Made by a program: the position numbers and the translations under genes | Source of the DNA: Clostridium uliginosum | Lineage (GTDB): Bacteria > Bacillota > Clostridia > Clostridiales > Clostridiaceae | Length of the DNA: 64,000 bases | Assembly (NCBI RefSeq): GCF_900112485.1 | Contig: NZ_FOMG01000005.1 | Span: forward strand, 62,001-126,000 | Direction: 5' to 3' | Part shown: positions 55,974 to 64,000 of the stretch, piece after piece | Layout: the number at the start of each line of letters is the position of its first letter | Numbering within the stretch: the first letter of the stretch is position 1 | Notes under the pieces: model-generated | The model's input: the letters and a program-made list of their open reading frames with translations, nothing else | Told to the model about the DNA's origin: nothing | The model's database searches: none

Positions 55974-56011
55974 AAAAGCCCTCTTGATTATTTAGTATCA
56001 AGAGGGCTTTT
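55974..56011 (+). terminator. strong hairpin after the gltX remnant
   Basis: AAAAGCCCTCTTGAT pairs with ATCAAGAGGGCTTTT around TATTTAGT. It may be the relic terminator of the lost gltX copy. Confidence 0.85.
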
Positions 56012-56041
56012 AAAGGTACCGTATTATTTATTTCAAGTTTA

Positions 56042-56106
56042 TTTTTCTTAGCTTCAGATCAATATTTCTTAAAATAATAATTTTATCAATCTGAAGCTTA
56101 GAAAAA
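56042..56106 (-). terminator. terminator of the 56139 gene
   Basis: TTTTTCTTAGCTTCAGAT and ATCTGAAGCTTAGAAAAA form an 18-bp near-perfect stem with an AT loop, about 30 bases after the stop of the minus-strand exonuclease gene. Confidence 0.8.
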
Positions 56107-56138
56107 CTCTTCTAAAAATTATAAGTTATAAAATAAAG

Positions 56139-56906
56139 TTAGTGATTTATTATTGATTTACTCTCATAATCAAAGCCATTAATTTCTTCACTTATTTCAT
56201 TTATATTATTATCATCTTCCAACACATTCTCAAAGTCATCAAGTAATTCTTCTTCAATATCTTCAAAAATATACTTTTTCCAATTAATATAAATATGGTA
56301 AAGATTTACAACATCTTGTTCGTTATAAAGAAGTATTTTTTCTATCTTTTCTTGTGGCATTCTCTTAAAATAGCTCTTGTCTTTTAATACTTTATGAAAA
56401 GTTTTAGCTAAATTAGATCCACTAATAACTTCTCCTTCTCGTATAATGTCAAAGAGCTTTTCTAAATTTTTAAGTCCTATTGAGCTTATTTTATTCTTTT
56501 CATATTCCTTTTGAATATCAATGGAATCATATTCCTCATTAAAATTGTATTCAATCCCATATTGCTTAAAAAGATAATTTATAACAGTAAAATCATTATT
56601 ACCTGAAAAAGTAACTATAGCTTTCTTACCCAATTCTTTCATCTTAATAAAATATTTTTTTGCTAAATAAAGTATATCTACTGCTTCATCTCTATCTTCA
56701 ATCATATATTGAGTTACTAAAATTTCATTTTTTTTATCATTAAACTCACAAGCTCCAAATACACCTATACATTTAGGTTTCTTATATACATAATGTTCAA
56801 GATCAAAGAATATAAGTTCACTCGGTAAATATTTTCTTTTTTCAAGTTTTATCATAAATTCATCACTAAACTTTTCTACTTTTACGTTGTTCTCACGAAT
56901 AATCAC
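56139..56906 (-). CDS. RNase H-like exonuclease-domain protein, YprB type
   Basis: This 255-residue protein has a DEDD-type layout: FFDLEHYVY (Asp, Glu), VTFSGNNDFTVINYLF (Asp), and YNEQDVVNLYHIY (Tyr and Asp) near residue 205. This matches the YprB/RNase_H_2 family of predicted nucleases. The acidic C-terminal 40 residues (EDIEEELLDDFENVLEDDNN) are probably disordered. It starts at GTG 56906 with a modest GAAAGAGTGG ribosome site. It begins 14 bases after the HAD gene stop, so the two form an operon. The substrate nucleic acid is unknown. Confidence 0.82.
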   Translation of the reverse strand: MIIRENNVKVEKFSDEFMIKLEKRKYLPSELIFFDLEHYVYKKPKCIGVFGACEFNDKKNEILVTQYMIEDRDEAVDILYLAKKYFIKMKELGKKAIVTFSGNNDFTVINYLFKQYGIEYNFNEEYDSIDIQKEYEKNKISSIGLKNLEKLFDIIREGEVISGSNLAKTFHKVLKDKSYFKRMPQEKIEKILLYNEQDVVNLYHIYINWKKYIFEDIEEELLDDFENVLEDDNNINEISEEINGFDYESKSIINH

Positions 56907-56920
56907 AGTACCACTCTTTC

Positions 56921-57649
56921 CTATACAAATTGTATATCTTCAATATCTAAGTTGTAGATTACATCCTTTCTTTCAACTATAACATTAATTTTTTCTATTA
57001 ATTCCCTATCTTTTAAAACCTTTTGTAAAAGTTCTTTTGTTGGATTAATACAATATGGATGTTTCACTTCCTTAAACATAGTATAATCTCCGGATGTATC
57101 TCCATAAGCATAACTTTTATCAAGATCAATTCCATGCTTTTCTACTAAATCATTTATAGCCTTAGATTTACTTTTACTGTTCCACATTGCAACTACTTCA
57201 CCAGTATACATACCGTTATCATCTATAACATAATTTGCACCCTTGTAATCACTAAATCCATACTTATTAGCCATTTCTTTAACAAGTTCTGATGGTGAAC
57301 CTGATATTATCATTATAATATGACCTTGCTGTTTATGCCACTTTATTCTATCTCTTGTAAAAGTGTAAACCCTATCTCCTTTTTGCTCAACTACTTTTTT
57401 TGCTATATATTCTACTTGATAACTATATAACCCATTAATAGCTTCTAAATAAACATCTATCATTTTTAAAAGGTAATTGTCATAATCACCTTGTCTTTTA
57501 TCCCATTTCATAAAATCTGGTCTTACTTCATTATACCATCTTTCTGGTTCTATAATCTCATATTTGACCATTTTTTTAAACACCTCAGTAATTAAACCTT
57601 CTCTGTATAATGTTCCATCTAAATCAAAAAATGCTCCTATTTTTGACAT
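56921..57649 (-). CDS. HAD-IB family phosphatase
   Basis: This 242-residue SerB-like HAD hydrolase has motif I AFFDLDGTLYREG (Asp nucleophile and Asp+2), motif II IIMIISGSPSELV, a Lys in SKSKSKAINDLV and motif III YAYGDTSGDYTMF. The helical cap lies between I and II. Related proteins dephosphorylate phosphoserine or lysolipid-type substrates, so the substrate is open. GAGGTGGGGTA precedes the ATG. It is the first gene of a two-gene unit with the YprB-type nuclease. Confidence 0.92.
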   Translation of the reverse strand: MSKIGAFFDLDGTLYREGLITEVFKKMVKYEIIEPERWYNEVRPDFMKWDKRQGDYDNYLLKMIDVYLEAINGLYSYQVEYIAKKVVEQKGDRVYTFTRDRIKWHKQQGHIIMIISGSPSELVKEMANKYGFSDYKGANYVIDDNGMYTGEVVAMWNSKSKSKAINDLVEKHGIDLDKSYAYGDTSGDYTMFKEVKHPYCINPTKELLQKVLKDRELIEKINVIVERKDVIYNLDIEDIQFV

Positions 57650-57781
57650 TACCCCACCTCTTCTCTTTTAGCATATTTTAAGGTTTTTACATTTTATTAT
57701 ACATTATTTTTCAAATTAGTTAAAGATTCTATTCATTCTTTTTATTCTTATCATATATATTATGTTTTTAAATCCAAAGTA

Positions 57782-57811
57782 TTGACTAACATATCTTAAT
57801 GATGATATTAT
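57782..57811 (+). promoter_or_regulatory. feoAB promoter
   Basis: TTGACT (57782-57787) and TATTAT (57806-57811) are spaced 18 bases, some 30 bases before the feoA ribosome site. AATGATGATATTATTATT and GCGATAATAATTTTCA around it have a loose Fur-box look. Iron control is therefore plausible but not shown. Confidence 0.55.
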
Positions 57812-57853
57812 TATTACTTAGGCGATAATAATTTTCAATTGGAGGTGATATTC

Positions 57854-58075
57854 ATGTGTCTTTGTGATTTAAAGCCAGGAGAAAAAGGAATTATAGCTTC
57901 CGTCCAAGGGGACTTAAAATTAAAAAAGAGATTATTTGCTTTAGGATGTATTGAAGGTACTGAAGTTGAATTTAAAAGAAGAGCACCATTAGGAGACCCA
58001 ATAGTTATCACTTTTAGGGGCTTTGACTTAGCAATTAGGAAAAATGATGCTAAAAATATCTTATTATCCATATAG
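57854..58075 (+). CDS. feoA: ferrous iron transport protein A
   Basis: This 73-residue SH3-like protein has LCDLKPGEKGIIASVQGDLK, KKRLFALGCIEGTEVEFKRR and DPIVITFRGFDLAIRKNDAK, as in FeoA. I used the ATG at 57854, which has GGAGGTGATATTC ahead; an upstream TTG lies within that ribosome site. It sits 15 bases before feoB in one operon and supports FeoB function in an unclear way. Confidence 0.94.
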   Translation: MCLCDLKPGEKGIIASVQGDLKLKKRLFALGCIEGTEVEFKRRAPLGDPIVITFRGFDLAIRKNDAKNILLSI

Positions 58076-58090
58076 GGAGGATTTTAAATT

Positions 58091-59854
58091 ATGACAACTG
58101 TAGCTTTACTAGGAAATCCTAATGTAGGAAAAACTACCTTATTTAATGCCTTAACAGGATCAAGCCAATATGTTGGTAATTGGCCAGGTGTAACTGTTGA
58201 TAAAAAAGAAGGTTACCTTGATAATGTTAAAATTGTAGATTTACCTGGTATATATGCCATGGATACATTTTCAAATGAAGAAAAAGTATCTAAAGAATTT
58301 TTAAAAAACGGACAAGTTGATTTAATACTAAATATTATTGATGCATCAAATCTTAATAGAAATCTTTATTTAACTACACAACTTAAAGAATTTAATAAAC
58401 CAATAGTATTAGCTTTAAATATGATAGATATTTGTGAGAATAAAGGAATAATTATTGATTACAAAAAATTATCTAGTCTTTTAAATGTAGAGGTTATCCC
58501 TATTGTAGCTGGTAAAAATATTGGAATTGATGATATATCTAATAGGCTAAAGGAAGAAAACTTTCTTTCTGACAATGATTCTAAACAATATGATTTTTCT
58601 TCTGAAGCTGAAGCTTATGCATTTATTGAGGAAGTATTAAGTAAAAGTGTTACTCAATCAAAACAAAATCAAACTAGTTTTTCAGAAAAACTAGATAAAA
58701 TATTATTAAATCCATGGCTTGCATATCCAATTTTTTTACTTGCAATGACTTTAATATTTCAAATCACATTTTCTTGGATTGGACAACCATTATCAGATTT
58801 ATTGGATACATTTTTAAATAATGGAATAATTCCATATATGACTAATCTGCTTTCTAATTCTGCTCCATGGTTTCAATCTCTTATTGTAGGTGGAATAATT
58901 TCTGGTGTAGGTGGAATAATTGTATTATTACCAATCATATTAGTATTGTTTATATGTATAACAATACTAGAAGATAGTGGTTATATGGCTAGAGTAGCTT
59001 TTCTGATGGATAAATTAATGAGGAATATGGGATTGTCTGGCAAAGCCTTTATCCCAATGATAATAGGTTTTGGATGTACTGTTCCTGCTATTATGACTGC
59101 AAGAACATTAGAGAGCGAAAAAGATAGGAAATTAACAGCACTGCTTGTTCCTCTAATGTCTTGTAATGCAAGACTTCCTGTTTATACAGTTTTTGCAGCT
59201 GTATTTTTTGAGTCACATAGAGGACTTATAGTAGCTTCATTATACTTGCTTGGAATAATAATAGCCTTTTTATTAGGTATATTGCTTAAAAATACATATT
59301 TTAAAAAAAACGAAGAACCTTTTATAATTGAAATTCCAGAATATAAAATACCAAAGTTATCATCAATAATTAAGCAAACTTTGGATAAAGCTTCAGAATT
59401 CTTAAAAAAAGCTGGAACAATAATATTTGCAATGAGCGTTCTTATTTGGTTCTTATCAAACTTTAATCTTCATGGAATGGTTGATCAAGTTAATGATAGT
59501 ATTTTAGCTTCTATAGGTAATGTAATTGCTCCTATATTTGCTCCTTTAGGTTTTGGTAACTGGCAATCTGCTGTCTCCCTACTTTCAGGACTACTTGCAA
59601 AGGAATCAGTTTTGGCTTCTATGGGCGTAATATTCTCTGGAGATTTATCTATGATTTTGCCAGTTCATTTTACAAATTTATCAGCTTATGCTTTCTTAGT
59701 ATTTATATTACTTTATACTCCATGTATATCTGTAGTTGGAACTATGAAAAAAGAATTTGGTACTAAATTTACTTTAATCTCAGTATTTTATCAGCTAATT
59801 CTAGCATGGATTGTAGCGTTTTTAGTATTCAATATAGGAAATTTAATTATTTAA
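58091..59854 (+). CDS. feoB: ferrous iron transport protein B
   Basis: This 587-residue Fe2+ permease has an N-terminal G-protein domain: G1 GNPNVGKTT (8-16), GVTVDKKEG switch, G3 DLPGIY and G4 NMID. A GDI-like spacer leads to about 8-10 TM helices, including IPMIIGFGCTVPAIMTARTL and VPLMSCNARLPVYTVF with the conserved Cys. It is shorter than many FeoB proteins (650-700) because the spacer and the last helices are compact, but nothing essential is missing. GGGAGG precedes the ATG. It ends in a family A repeat. Confidence 0.96.
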   Translation: MTTVALLGNPNVGKTTLFNALTGSSQYVGNWPGVTVDKKEGYLDNVKIVDLPGIYAMDTFSNEEKVSKEFLKNGQVDLILNIIDASNLNRNLYLTTQLKEFNKPIVLALNMIDICENKGIIIDYKKLSSLLNVEVIPIVAGKNIGIDDISNRLKEENFLSDNDSKQYDFSSEAEAYAFIEEVLSKSVTQSKQNQTSFSEKLDKILLNPWLAYPIFLLAMTLIFQITFSWIGQPLSDLLDTFLNNGIIPYMTNLLSNSAPWFQSLIVGGIISGVGGIIVLLPIILVLFICITILEDSGYMARVAFLMDKLMRNMGLSGKAFIPMIIGFGCTVPAIMTARTLESEKDRKLTALLVPLMSCNARLPVYTVFAAVFFESHRGLIVASLYLLGIIIAFLLGILLKNTYFKKNEEPFIIEIPEYKIPKLSSIIKQTLDKASEFLKKAGTIIFAMSVLIWFLSNFNLHGMVDQVNDSILASIGNVIAPIFAPLGFGNWQSAVSLLSGLLAKESVLASMGVIFSGDLSMILPVHFTNLSAYAFLVFILLYTPCISVVGTMKKEFGTKFTLISVFYQLILAWIVAFLVFNIGNLII

Positions 59855-59936
59855 GAATATGAAAGAGAATAACAAGTCAAAGATACGACGTATATTTTGT
59901 GTCATACTGACTTGTTACTTTTTTAAATATGCCTTA
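59855..59936. repeat. family A repeat after feoB
   Basis: GAATATGAAAGAGAATAACA + AGTCAAAGATACGACG pairs in part with TGACTTGTTACTTTTTTAAA + TATGCCTTA. It starts at the feoB stop and separates feoB from the small Cys-rich gene. Confidence 0.75.
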
Positions 59937-59995
59937 AAATAAAAATTAATCATTCAATATATAAAATCTAATTGTTTAAGGTAGGTGTTACTTTA

Positions 59996-60154
59996 ATGAT
60001 AGAAATATTAATTACTATTGCAATTTGCTTATTTGCAGGATTTGTAATATTTAAATCAATAAAAAATTCATCAAAAGGTAAGTGTAGTTGTGGTGGATGT
60101 AAAAACTGTTCCCAAAACTGCAATACTCAAGATGATGATAAAAATAAAAAATAA
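59996..60154 (+). CDS. FeoB-associated Cys-rich membrane protein
   Basis: The ATG at 59996 follows AAGGTAGGTG at a workable distance; a TTG eight codons earlier has no ribosome site. The 52-residue product is one TM helix (IEILITIAICLFAGFVIFKS) and a cytosolic tail KCSCGGCKNCSQNC with five Cys, then an acidic and Lys-rich end. Such proteins follow feoB in many anaerobes and may bind iron or a cluster during uptake. The repeat between it and feoB may reduce its expression. Confidence 0.88.
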   Translation: MIEILITIAICLFAGFVIFKSIKNSSKGKCSCGGCKNCSQNCNTQDDDKNKK

Positions 60155-60257
60155 AATTTATTTATAATTTTATTTAATAATTGCTAATGATTTTTAGTTT
60201 AATAAATATTTTAAGTTTTGATATCATGAATCTATCTTAATGTGTATGTACTATAAT

Positions 60258-60294
60258 AAAAGTTGAAAATTAATACTTTAATCTCAACTTTTTT
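60258..60294 (+). terminator. terminator of the feo operon
   Basis: AAAAGTTGA pairs with TCAACTTTT around AAATTAATACTTTAATC, then a T run. Confidence 0.7.
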
Positions 60295-60303
60295 AATATG
60301 CCT

Positions 60304-60454
60304 TAGGCATTTCCAAATAAATAACTAGTAAATCTTCTTGTGTTTTTTGTACTATACAGCGTCAGTAAATGTAGCTAATAACTGCATTCACTTCCTTGTC
60401 TAGTTCAAAAAATCCTAAGAATCTTTTACTAGTTATTTATTTTACAATGCCTTG
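60304..60454. repeat. family A repeat, long form (151 bp)
   Basis: It begins TAGGCATTTCCAAATAAATA and ends GTTATTTATTTTACAATGCC + TTG. The interior (TCTTCTTGTGTTTTTTGTAC, CCTTGTCTAGTTCAAAAAAT) matches the copy at 22164-22325 with few changes and one short gap. It directly follows the stop of the minus-strand permease gene. Confidence 0.85.
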
Positions 60455-60458
60455 TCTA

Positions 60459-61577
60459 TTAAATTTTTTCTCTTTTTACTAACTCTGCATTATTTGCCTT
60501 AAACTTTTTTACAACTTCAATATAATATACTCTCATAGTTGCCATTGTAGGTGATGCTAATAGCATTCCTAGTGGACCTAAAAACGCTCCTGCAATCATT
60601 ATCCCCATAATAATCCAAAATGGTTTTACTCCAATCTTTGCACCTACAAGCTTTGGTTCAAGATACCATGCATCAAATTGTTGAATTCCAACTAAAAGTA
60701 CACATACTATTACAGCTTTCATAGGTGAAATAAAAATTGATGCTATTACACCAATTATTATACCTACAAAAGGTCCAAAATATGGAATCATGTTGGTAAT
60801 TCCTACTATTAACGCTAAAAGTAATGCATATGGTGCTTCAACAATTATTAATCCAACTAGCGAAATCAACCCTATTATAGATGAATCTACTGCTTTTGTA
60901 CCAATATAAGCGCCAACCATTTTATTATATATTCTAACAAAATTTATTAGTTTATTTGCTTTCTTTTCTTTTAATATTATATAACAAAGAGTTTTAGCAC
61001 CATTTATAATGTTTTCTTTATCTGCCAATACATAAATAGCTATTAAAAATCCTAATAATATCTTAACTAAATTTGTTGTAAAAGATAATAAATATGTTAA
61101 CATTCCTTGCAATATAGTTACAGTAAAATTACCAATTTGAATTGACAATAATTGAATCTTTTCTAAAAGTCCTGCTTGAGTAATCAATCCATATAATTTT
61201 TTATTTTTAAGTGCAGCATTAATCCATCCTTGTACAACTTGCATATAGTTTGGAACTTCTTTAGTCATATTTCCAATACTATTTATAAGACTTGGGATAG
61301 TAAAAAATAAAAACATAACTACTATTCCAGCTATAATTGCATATGTTATTAATATAGACCTTGACCTTGAAAATTTAAAATTTCTTTCAAAAAACATCAT
61401 TATAGGATTTAACATGTATGCACAAATTAAAGAATATATAAACGGAGATATAATAGATAAGAATTTCTTAGTTAGATCAAAGAAAAAATCATAATTATCT
61501 ATAATTTTATATCCTACTATTCCAATCAACCCAAATATTAATATATCTCTATATTTAATATTATTATTTATAAACAA
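60459..61577 (-). CDS. AI-2E/PerM family membrane protein
   Basis: This permease-like protein has about eight TM helices with the family pattern: SLICAYMLNPIMMFFERNFK near the start, LLALIVGITNMIPYFGPFVG and QQFDAWYLEPKLVGAKIGVK toward the end. AAAGGAG stands 8 bases before a TTG at 61577, so I prefer that start (372 residues). The ATG at 61598 has no ribosome site. Members export various small molecules or ions; quorum-signal transport is known for only a few, so the family name should not be read as function. Confidence 0.9.
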   Translation of the reverse strand: MFINNNIKYRDILIFGLIGIVGYKIIDNYDFFFDLTKKFLSIISPFIYSLICAYMLNPIMMFFERNFKFSRSRSILITYAIIAGIVVMFLFFTIPSLINSIGNMTKEVPNYMQVVQGWINAALKNKKLYGLITQAGLLEKIQLLSIQIGNFTVTILQGMLTYLLSFTTNLVKILLGFLIAIYVLADKENIINGAKTLCYIILKEKKANKLINFVRIYNKMVGAYIGTKAVDSSIIGLISLVGLIIVEAPYALLLALIVGITNMIPYFGPFVGIIIGVIASIFISPMKAVIVCVLLVGIQQFDAWYLEPKLVGAKIGVKPFWIIMGIMIAGAFLGPLGMLLASPTMATMRVYYIEVVKKFKANNAELVKREKI

Positions 61578-61726
61578 TAACCATTCTCCTTTCTTCATAA
61601 AGTGTATTAAAACTAATTATAACATATATTACATTTATAAATACATATTATTAGCTAATTAAGGTATTCAAACAGTTAATTTATATAACTTTTATACATT
61701 TCAGCCCAATGCATAATTTTTTCTAA

Positions 61727-63496
61727 CTAATTTGTTTTTGTTTCTTCTAAATATTCTATAAATAAATTCACTATTTCAGAATCAAATTGACTCCCTGAAC
61801 AATTCTTTAATTCTTTAATGGCTAATTCCTTACTTACTGCCTTCTTATACACTCTATCATTTGTCATAACATCATATGAATCTGCCACATTTATAATCCT
61901 AGCTACTAATGGTATAGCCTTACCTTTTAATTTGAGAGGATATCCCTTACCATCCCATCTTTCATGATGAGTTAAAACACCTTTAGCAATGCTATTTAAT
62001 TTATTAGATGCTTTTACTATTCTATATCCTTTTTCGGTATGAGTTTTTATTATTTCAAATTCTTCATTTGTCAATCTACTTGGCTTAAGTAATATTTCTT
62101 CACTTATACCTATTTTCCCTATATCATGCAATTTAGCTACTATTATTAATTCATCCATTTGAGAAGTTGATAAATGTAATTTTTCACCTATGACTATTGC
62201 ATTTTCTAGCACTCTTTCAGTATGTTCTTCTGTCTCCATACTTTTAGTTTCAAGTCCTGCTTTTAATGAATACATTATGGAATTATTAATACTATTTTCA
62301 TGTAATAATTTTTGACGATATACTTTATCCTCAGCATCCTTTAATGTATCATATATATTTTTACTAAGATTATTAGTTATAGATGCACCCAAAGCTATAC
62401 TTATGTCAATTAAATCATGCCTGTAAACCTTACATCTTTGAAAAACCTTTCTTATCATAGACTCACATTCATCCTCAGTAGCATTTGGAATTAACACTAC
62501 AAACTCATCTCCACCAATTCTGAATACTAAATCCTTTTTATTACATACATCTTTTAATACTTTGGTTATTAATTTCAATAACTTATCACCTTCTAAATGC
62601 CCTAATGTATCATTTATTACCTTTAATCCATTAGCATCTCCCATTATTACACCTACTGGAAAATACTGTTCATTTAAAAATTCTTCTGCCTTCTCTTCAA
62701 AATAAGCTCTATTATATGCACCTGTTAGACTATCTGTATAACTTAAATATTTTAGTCTTTCTTCTATTTCCTTTTTTTCAGTGACATCTAAAACAAGGCC
62801 AACTACTCCAACAACTTCACCATCTTTATCTATTACAGGCTCCTTTACAACTTCACTATATACTGTTTTGTTTTGTTCAATCTTAGTTACTATATCAGTG
62901 AAGATAGACTTTTTACTTTTCATTACTTCTTGATCCCCTTGAGCATATGCAGATGCTAATTCTCCACTAATCTGTATATCAACATCTCTTTTACCAATTA
63001 TCTCATGTACACCATTTTTTTCATGAAATTTAGCATATTCTTTATTTGCATAAACATATTTCCCCTCTGTATCCTTATAAAAAATCATTCCAGGCAGCGT
63101 ATCTACTATTACCTTTAATAAATTTTTTTGTTCTTCTATAACTTTGTCTTTTTCTTTTACAATTCCTAGATTAGCATCTATACCAGCTATAGCTTTTATA
63201 ATTCCATTCTGATCTATCAATGGAAATATAGTACATTTTCTGTATACTCCATCTACATACCCCTCTTCCGTTCTAGATTCTAAAGTTTCTATAACCAAAT
63301 TACATTGATCATTATATTTTTCTACTACTAATTCACTAAATACATCTTCATGCTTTAGTCCAATAAATTCTTTTCTTTTTCCATTATGTATCTTTTTATA
63401 TTCATTATTTGCATATATAAATTTTAATTCCAAATCTTTTATCCATACAGGTTGTGGAATATTCTCAACTACTAATTGAAATATCTTATAATCCAT
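61727..63496 (-). CDS. PAS-PAS-GGDEF-HD-GYP cyclic-di-GMP signalling protein
   Basis: I set the start at 63496 (MDYKIFQLVVENIPQPVWIK), where GAGGGAG has proper spacing. The 589-residue soluble protein has two PAS domains (about 5-115 and 130-245), each with the PVWIKD / GMIFYKDTEGKYVYAN type start. A GGDEF domain (about 255-410) has RIGGDEFVVLIPNA, so diguanylate cyclase activity is possible. An HD-GYP domain (about 415-585) has KLHDIGKIGI and HHERWDGKGYP, so it should also degrade cyclic-di-GMP. Both active sites look intact. No TM helix. Its signal is unknown. Single gene. Confidence 0.94.
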   Translation of the reverse strand: MDYKIFQLVVENIPQPVWIKDLELKFIYANNEYKKIHNGKRKEFIGLKHEDVFSELVVEKYNDQCNLVIETLESRTEEGYVDGVYRKCTIFPLIDQNGIIKAIAGIDANLGIVKEKDKVIEEQKNLLKVIVDTLPGMIFYKDTEGKYVYANKEYAKFHEKNGVHEIIGKRDVDIQISGELASAYAQGDQEVMKSKKSIFTDIVTKIEQNKTVYSEVVKEPVIDKDGEVVGVVGLVLDVTEKKEIEERLKYLSYTDSLTGAYNRAYFEEKAEEFLNEQYFPVGVIMGDANGLKVINDTLGHLEGDKLLKLITKVLKDVCNKKDLVFRIGGDEFVVLIPNATEDECESMIRKVFQRCKVYRHDLIDISIALGASITNNLSKNIYDTLKDAEDKVYRQKLLHENSINNSIMYSLKAGLETKSMETEEHTERVLENAIVIGEKLHLSTSQMDELIIVAKLHDIGKIGISEEILLKPSRLTNEEFEIIKTHTEKGYRIVKASNKLNSIAKGVLTHHERWDGKGYPLKLKGKAIPLVARIINVADSYDVMTNDRVYKKAVSKELAIKELKNCSGSQFDSEIVNLFIEYLEETKTN

Positions 63497-63730
63497 TTTC
63501 TCATTCTCCCTCTCACTTACATTCATGTTTTAAATTATTAAAAATATATTATTAACTAATCTAAAAATATTTTACAAATAATCTAAAATTGAACTACTTT
63601 TATTATAAAATATTATGTTATATCTTTCTACTTATAGTTTTAGCTATAAGTCATCAATAAATCTCAATTATATACAAAAATAGTCATCAAACTAATTCTA
63701 CTATTAGCTTAATGACTATAATAAGTTCAG

Positions 63731-63885
63731 GCACATTAAAATAAATAACAAGTAAGTCAGCTAGTCTATTTTGCGTCATAAGAAAGCTCGACTCGTATAT
63801 ACTCGCTGAGTAAGTGATTCACACAAAATCATAGATTACACGGTGTGAAAGTTCGGAGAACGAAATATAAACTCTAGTATATTTA
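63731..63885. repeat. chimeric repeat: family A left half joined to module C
   Basis: AGGCACATTAAAATAAATAA + CAAGTAAGTCAGCTAGTC (left half as at 40973) runs into GCTCGACTCGTATATACTCG + CTGAGTAAGTGATTC and AGTTCGGAGAACGAAATATA + AACTCT, a module C copy. There is no right family A end. An AGTCAT/ATGACT hairpin lies just before it (63682-63717). The rest of 63527-63935 shows nothing else. Confidence 0.65.
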
Positions 63886-63935
63886 AGAACATACTTTTTT
63901 ATCTAAATTTCTATACACTAATTTTTAAATCTTTG

Positions 63936-64000
63936 CTACATTTTTTGAACTACATCTATTCCTAATAGTTCTAAAGCATTTTTAATTACTTGTAAACTAC
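63936..64000 (-). CDS. argS: arginyl-tRNA synthetase, C-terminal end only
   Basis: The frame enters from the right edge and ends at 63936 (TAG). The visible residues SLQVIKNALELLGIDVVQKM match the highly conserved ArgRS tail (...VLKNALDLLGIxxPEKM). The rest of the gene lies outside the window. The call rests on these 20 or so residues only. Confidence 0.72.
   Translation of the reverse strand, partial: SLQVIKNALELLGIDVVQKM

Overview
The window is chromosomal DNA from a low-GC, AT-rich member of the Clostridia, most likely Clostridium sensu stricto. This is inferred from strong GGAGG ribosome sites, a T-box ahead of valS, class III fructose-bisphosphatase, a two-headed 2-hydroxyacyl-CoA dehydratase activase, a feoA-feoB cassette with a small Cys-rich partner, and a thioredoxin reductase of the clostridial ferredoxin-linked type. 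I see no rRNA, tRNA, CRISPR array, intact transposase or prophage. The species cannot be fixed from sequence reading alone.

Layout. 1-5.4 kb (minus): an unknown protein running off the edge, folC, and valS with its T-box leader. 5.7-7.9 kb (plus): a small membrane protein and a GT2/GtrA lipid-linked sugar transfer pair. 8-16 kb (minus): rluF-like pseudouridine synthase, a one-propeller hybrid sensor kinase, uvsE, a MATE transporter and two unknown proteins. 16.2-24.1 kb: two very small proteins, a small unknown protein, the 1431-residue activase, a TPR protein (plus), a transglutaminase-like membrane protein and recX. 24.4-30.5 kb: an M16 peptidase, a response regulator/kinase pair behind a possible structured leader, and fbp between two copies of a MITE. 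31.5-37 kb (minus): a flavin thioredoxin reductase without NADPH motifs plus thioredoxin, an ABC exporter and a NitT/TauT-type ABC importer. 37.5-44 kb: YaaR, asnB, cvfB, gamma-carbonic anhydrase and a PHP-domain protein. 44.1-50.1 kb (minus): a trehalose cluster (GH13 glucosidase, treB, treC, treR) with two promoters carrying TATACGTATA palindromes. 50.2-57.7 kb: an Lrp regulator, a CmpB-like membrane protein, a PEPCK/HPr-kinase-like P-loop protein, a ComEC-like lipoprotein hydrolase, a gltX remnant, an RNase H-like exonuclease and a HAD phosphatase. 57.8-60.2 kb: feoA, feoB and a Cys-rich membrane peptide. 60.4-64 kb (minus): an AI-2E family permease, a PAS-GGDEF-HD-GYP protein and the 3' end of argS.

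The least ordinary feature of the window is its intergenic DNA. At least three families of short palindromic or terminal-inverted-repeat elements are scattered through it. Family A has ends near AGGCACAT...ATGTGCCT and often acts as a 3' hairpin. Family B is a MITE with GGCTATGTTTTA ends and about 8-bp target duplications. A third type has GGGGCTGTCTCA ends. A further module (CGACTCACATTCG...GTAAGTTCGAG...AAATACAAGATTTGGACTCT) occurs as a tandem array, inside family B elements and fused to a half family A element. No transposase for any of them lies in the window.

Starts were moved from the longest open frame where a ribosome site decided the matter (valS, MATE, TPR, feoA, PHP, GGDEF protein and others). 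All family assignments rest on motifs read by eye; no database search was run.
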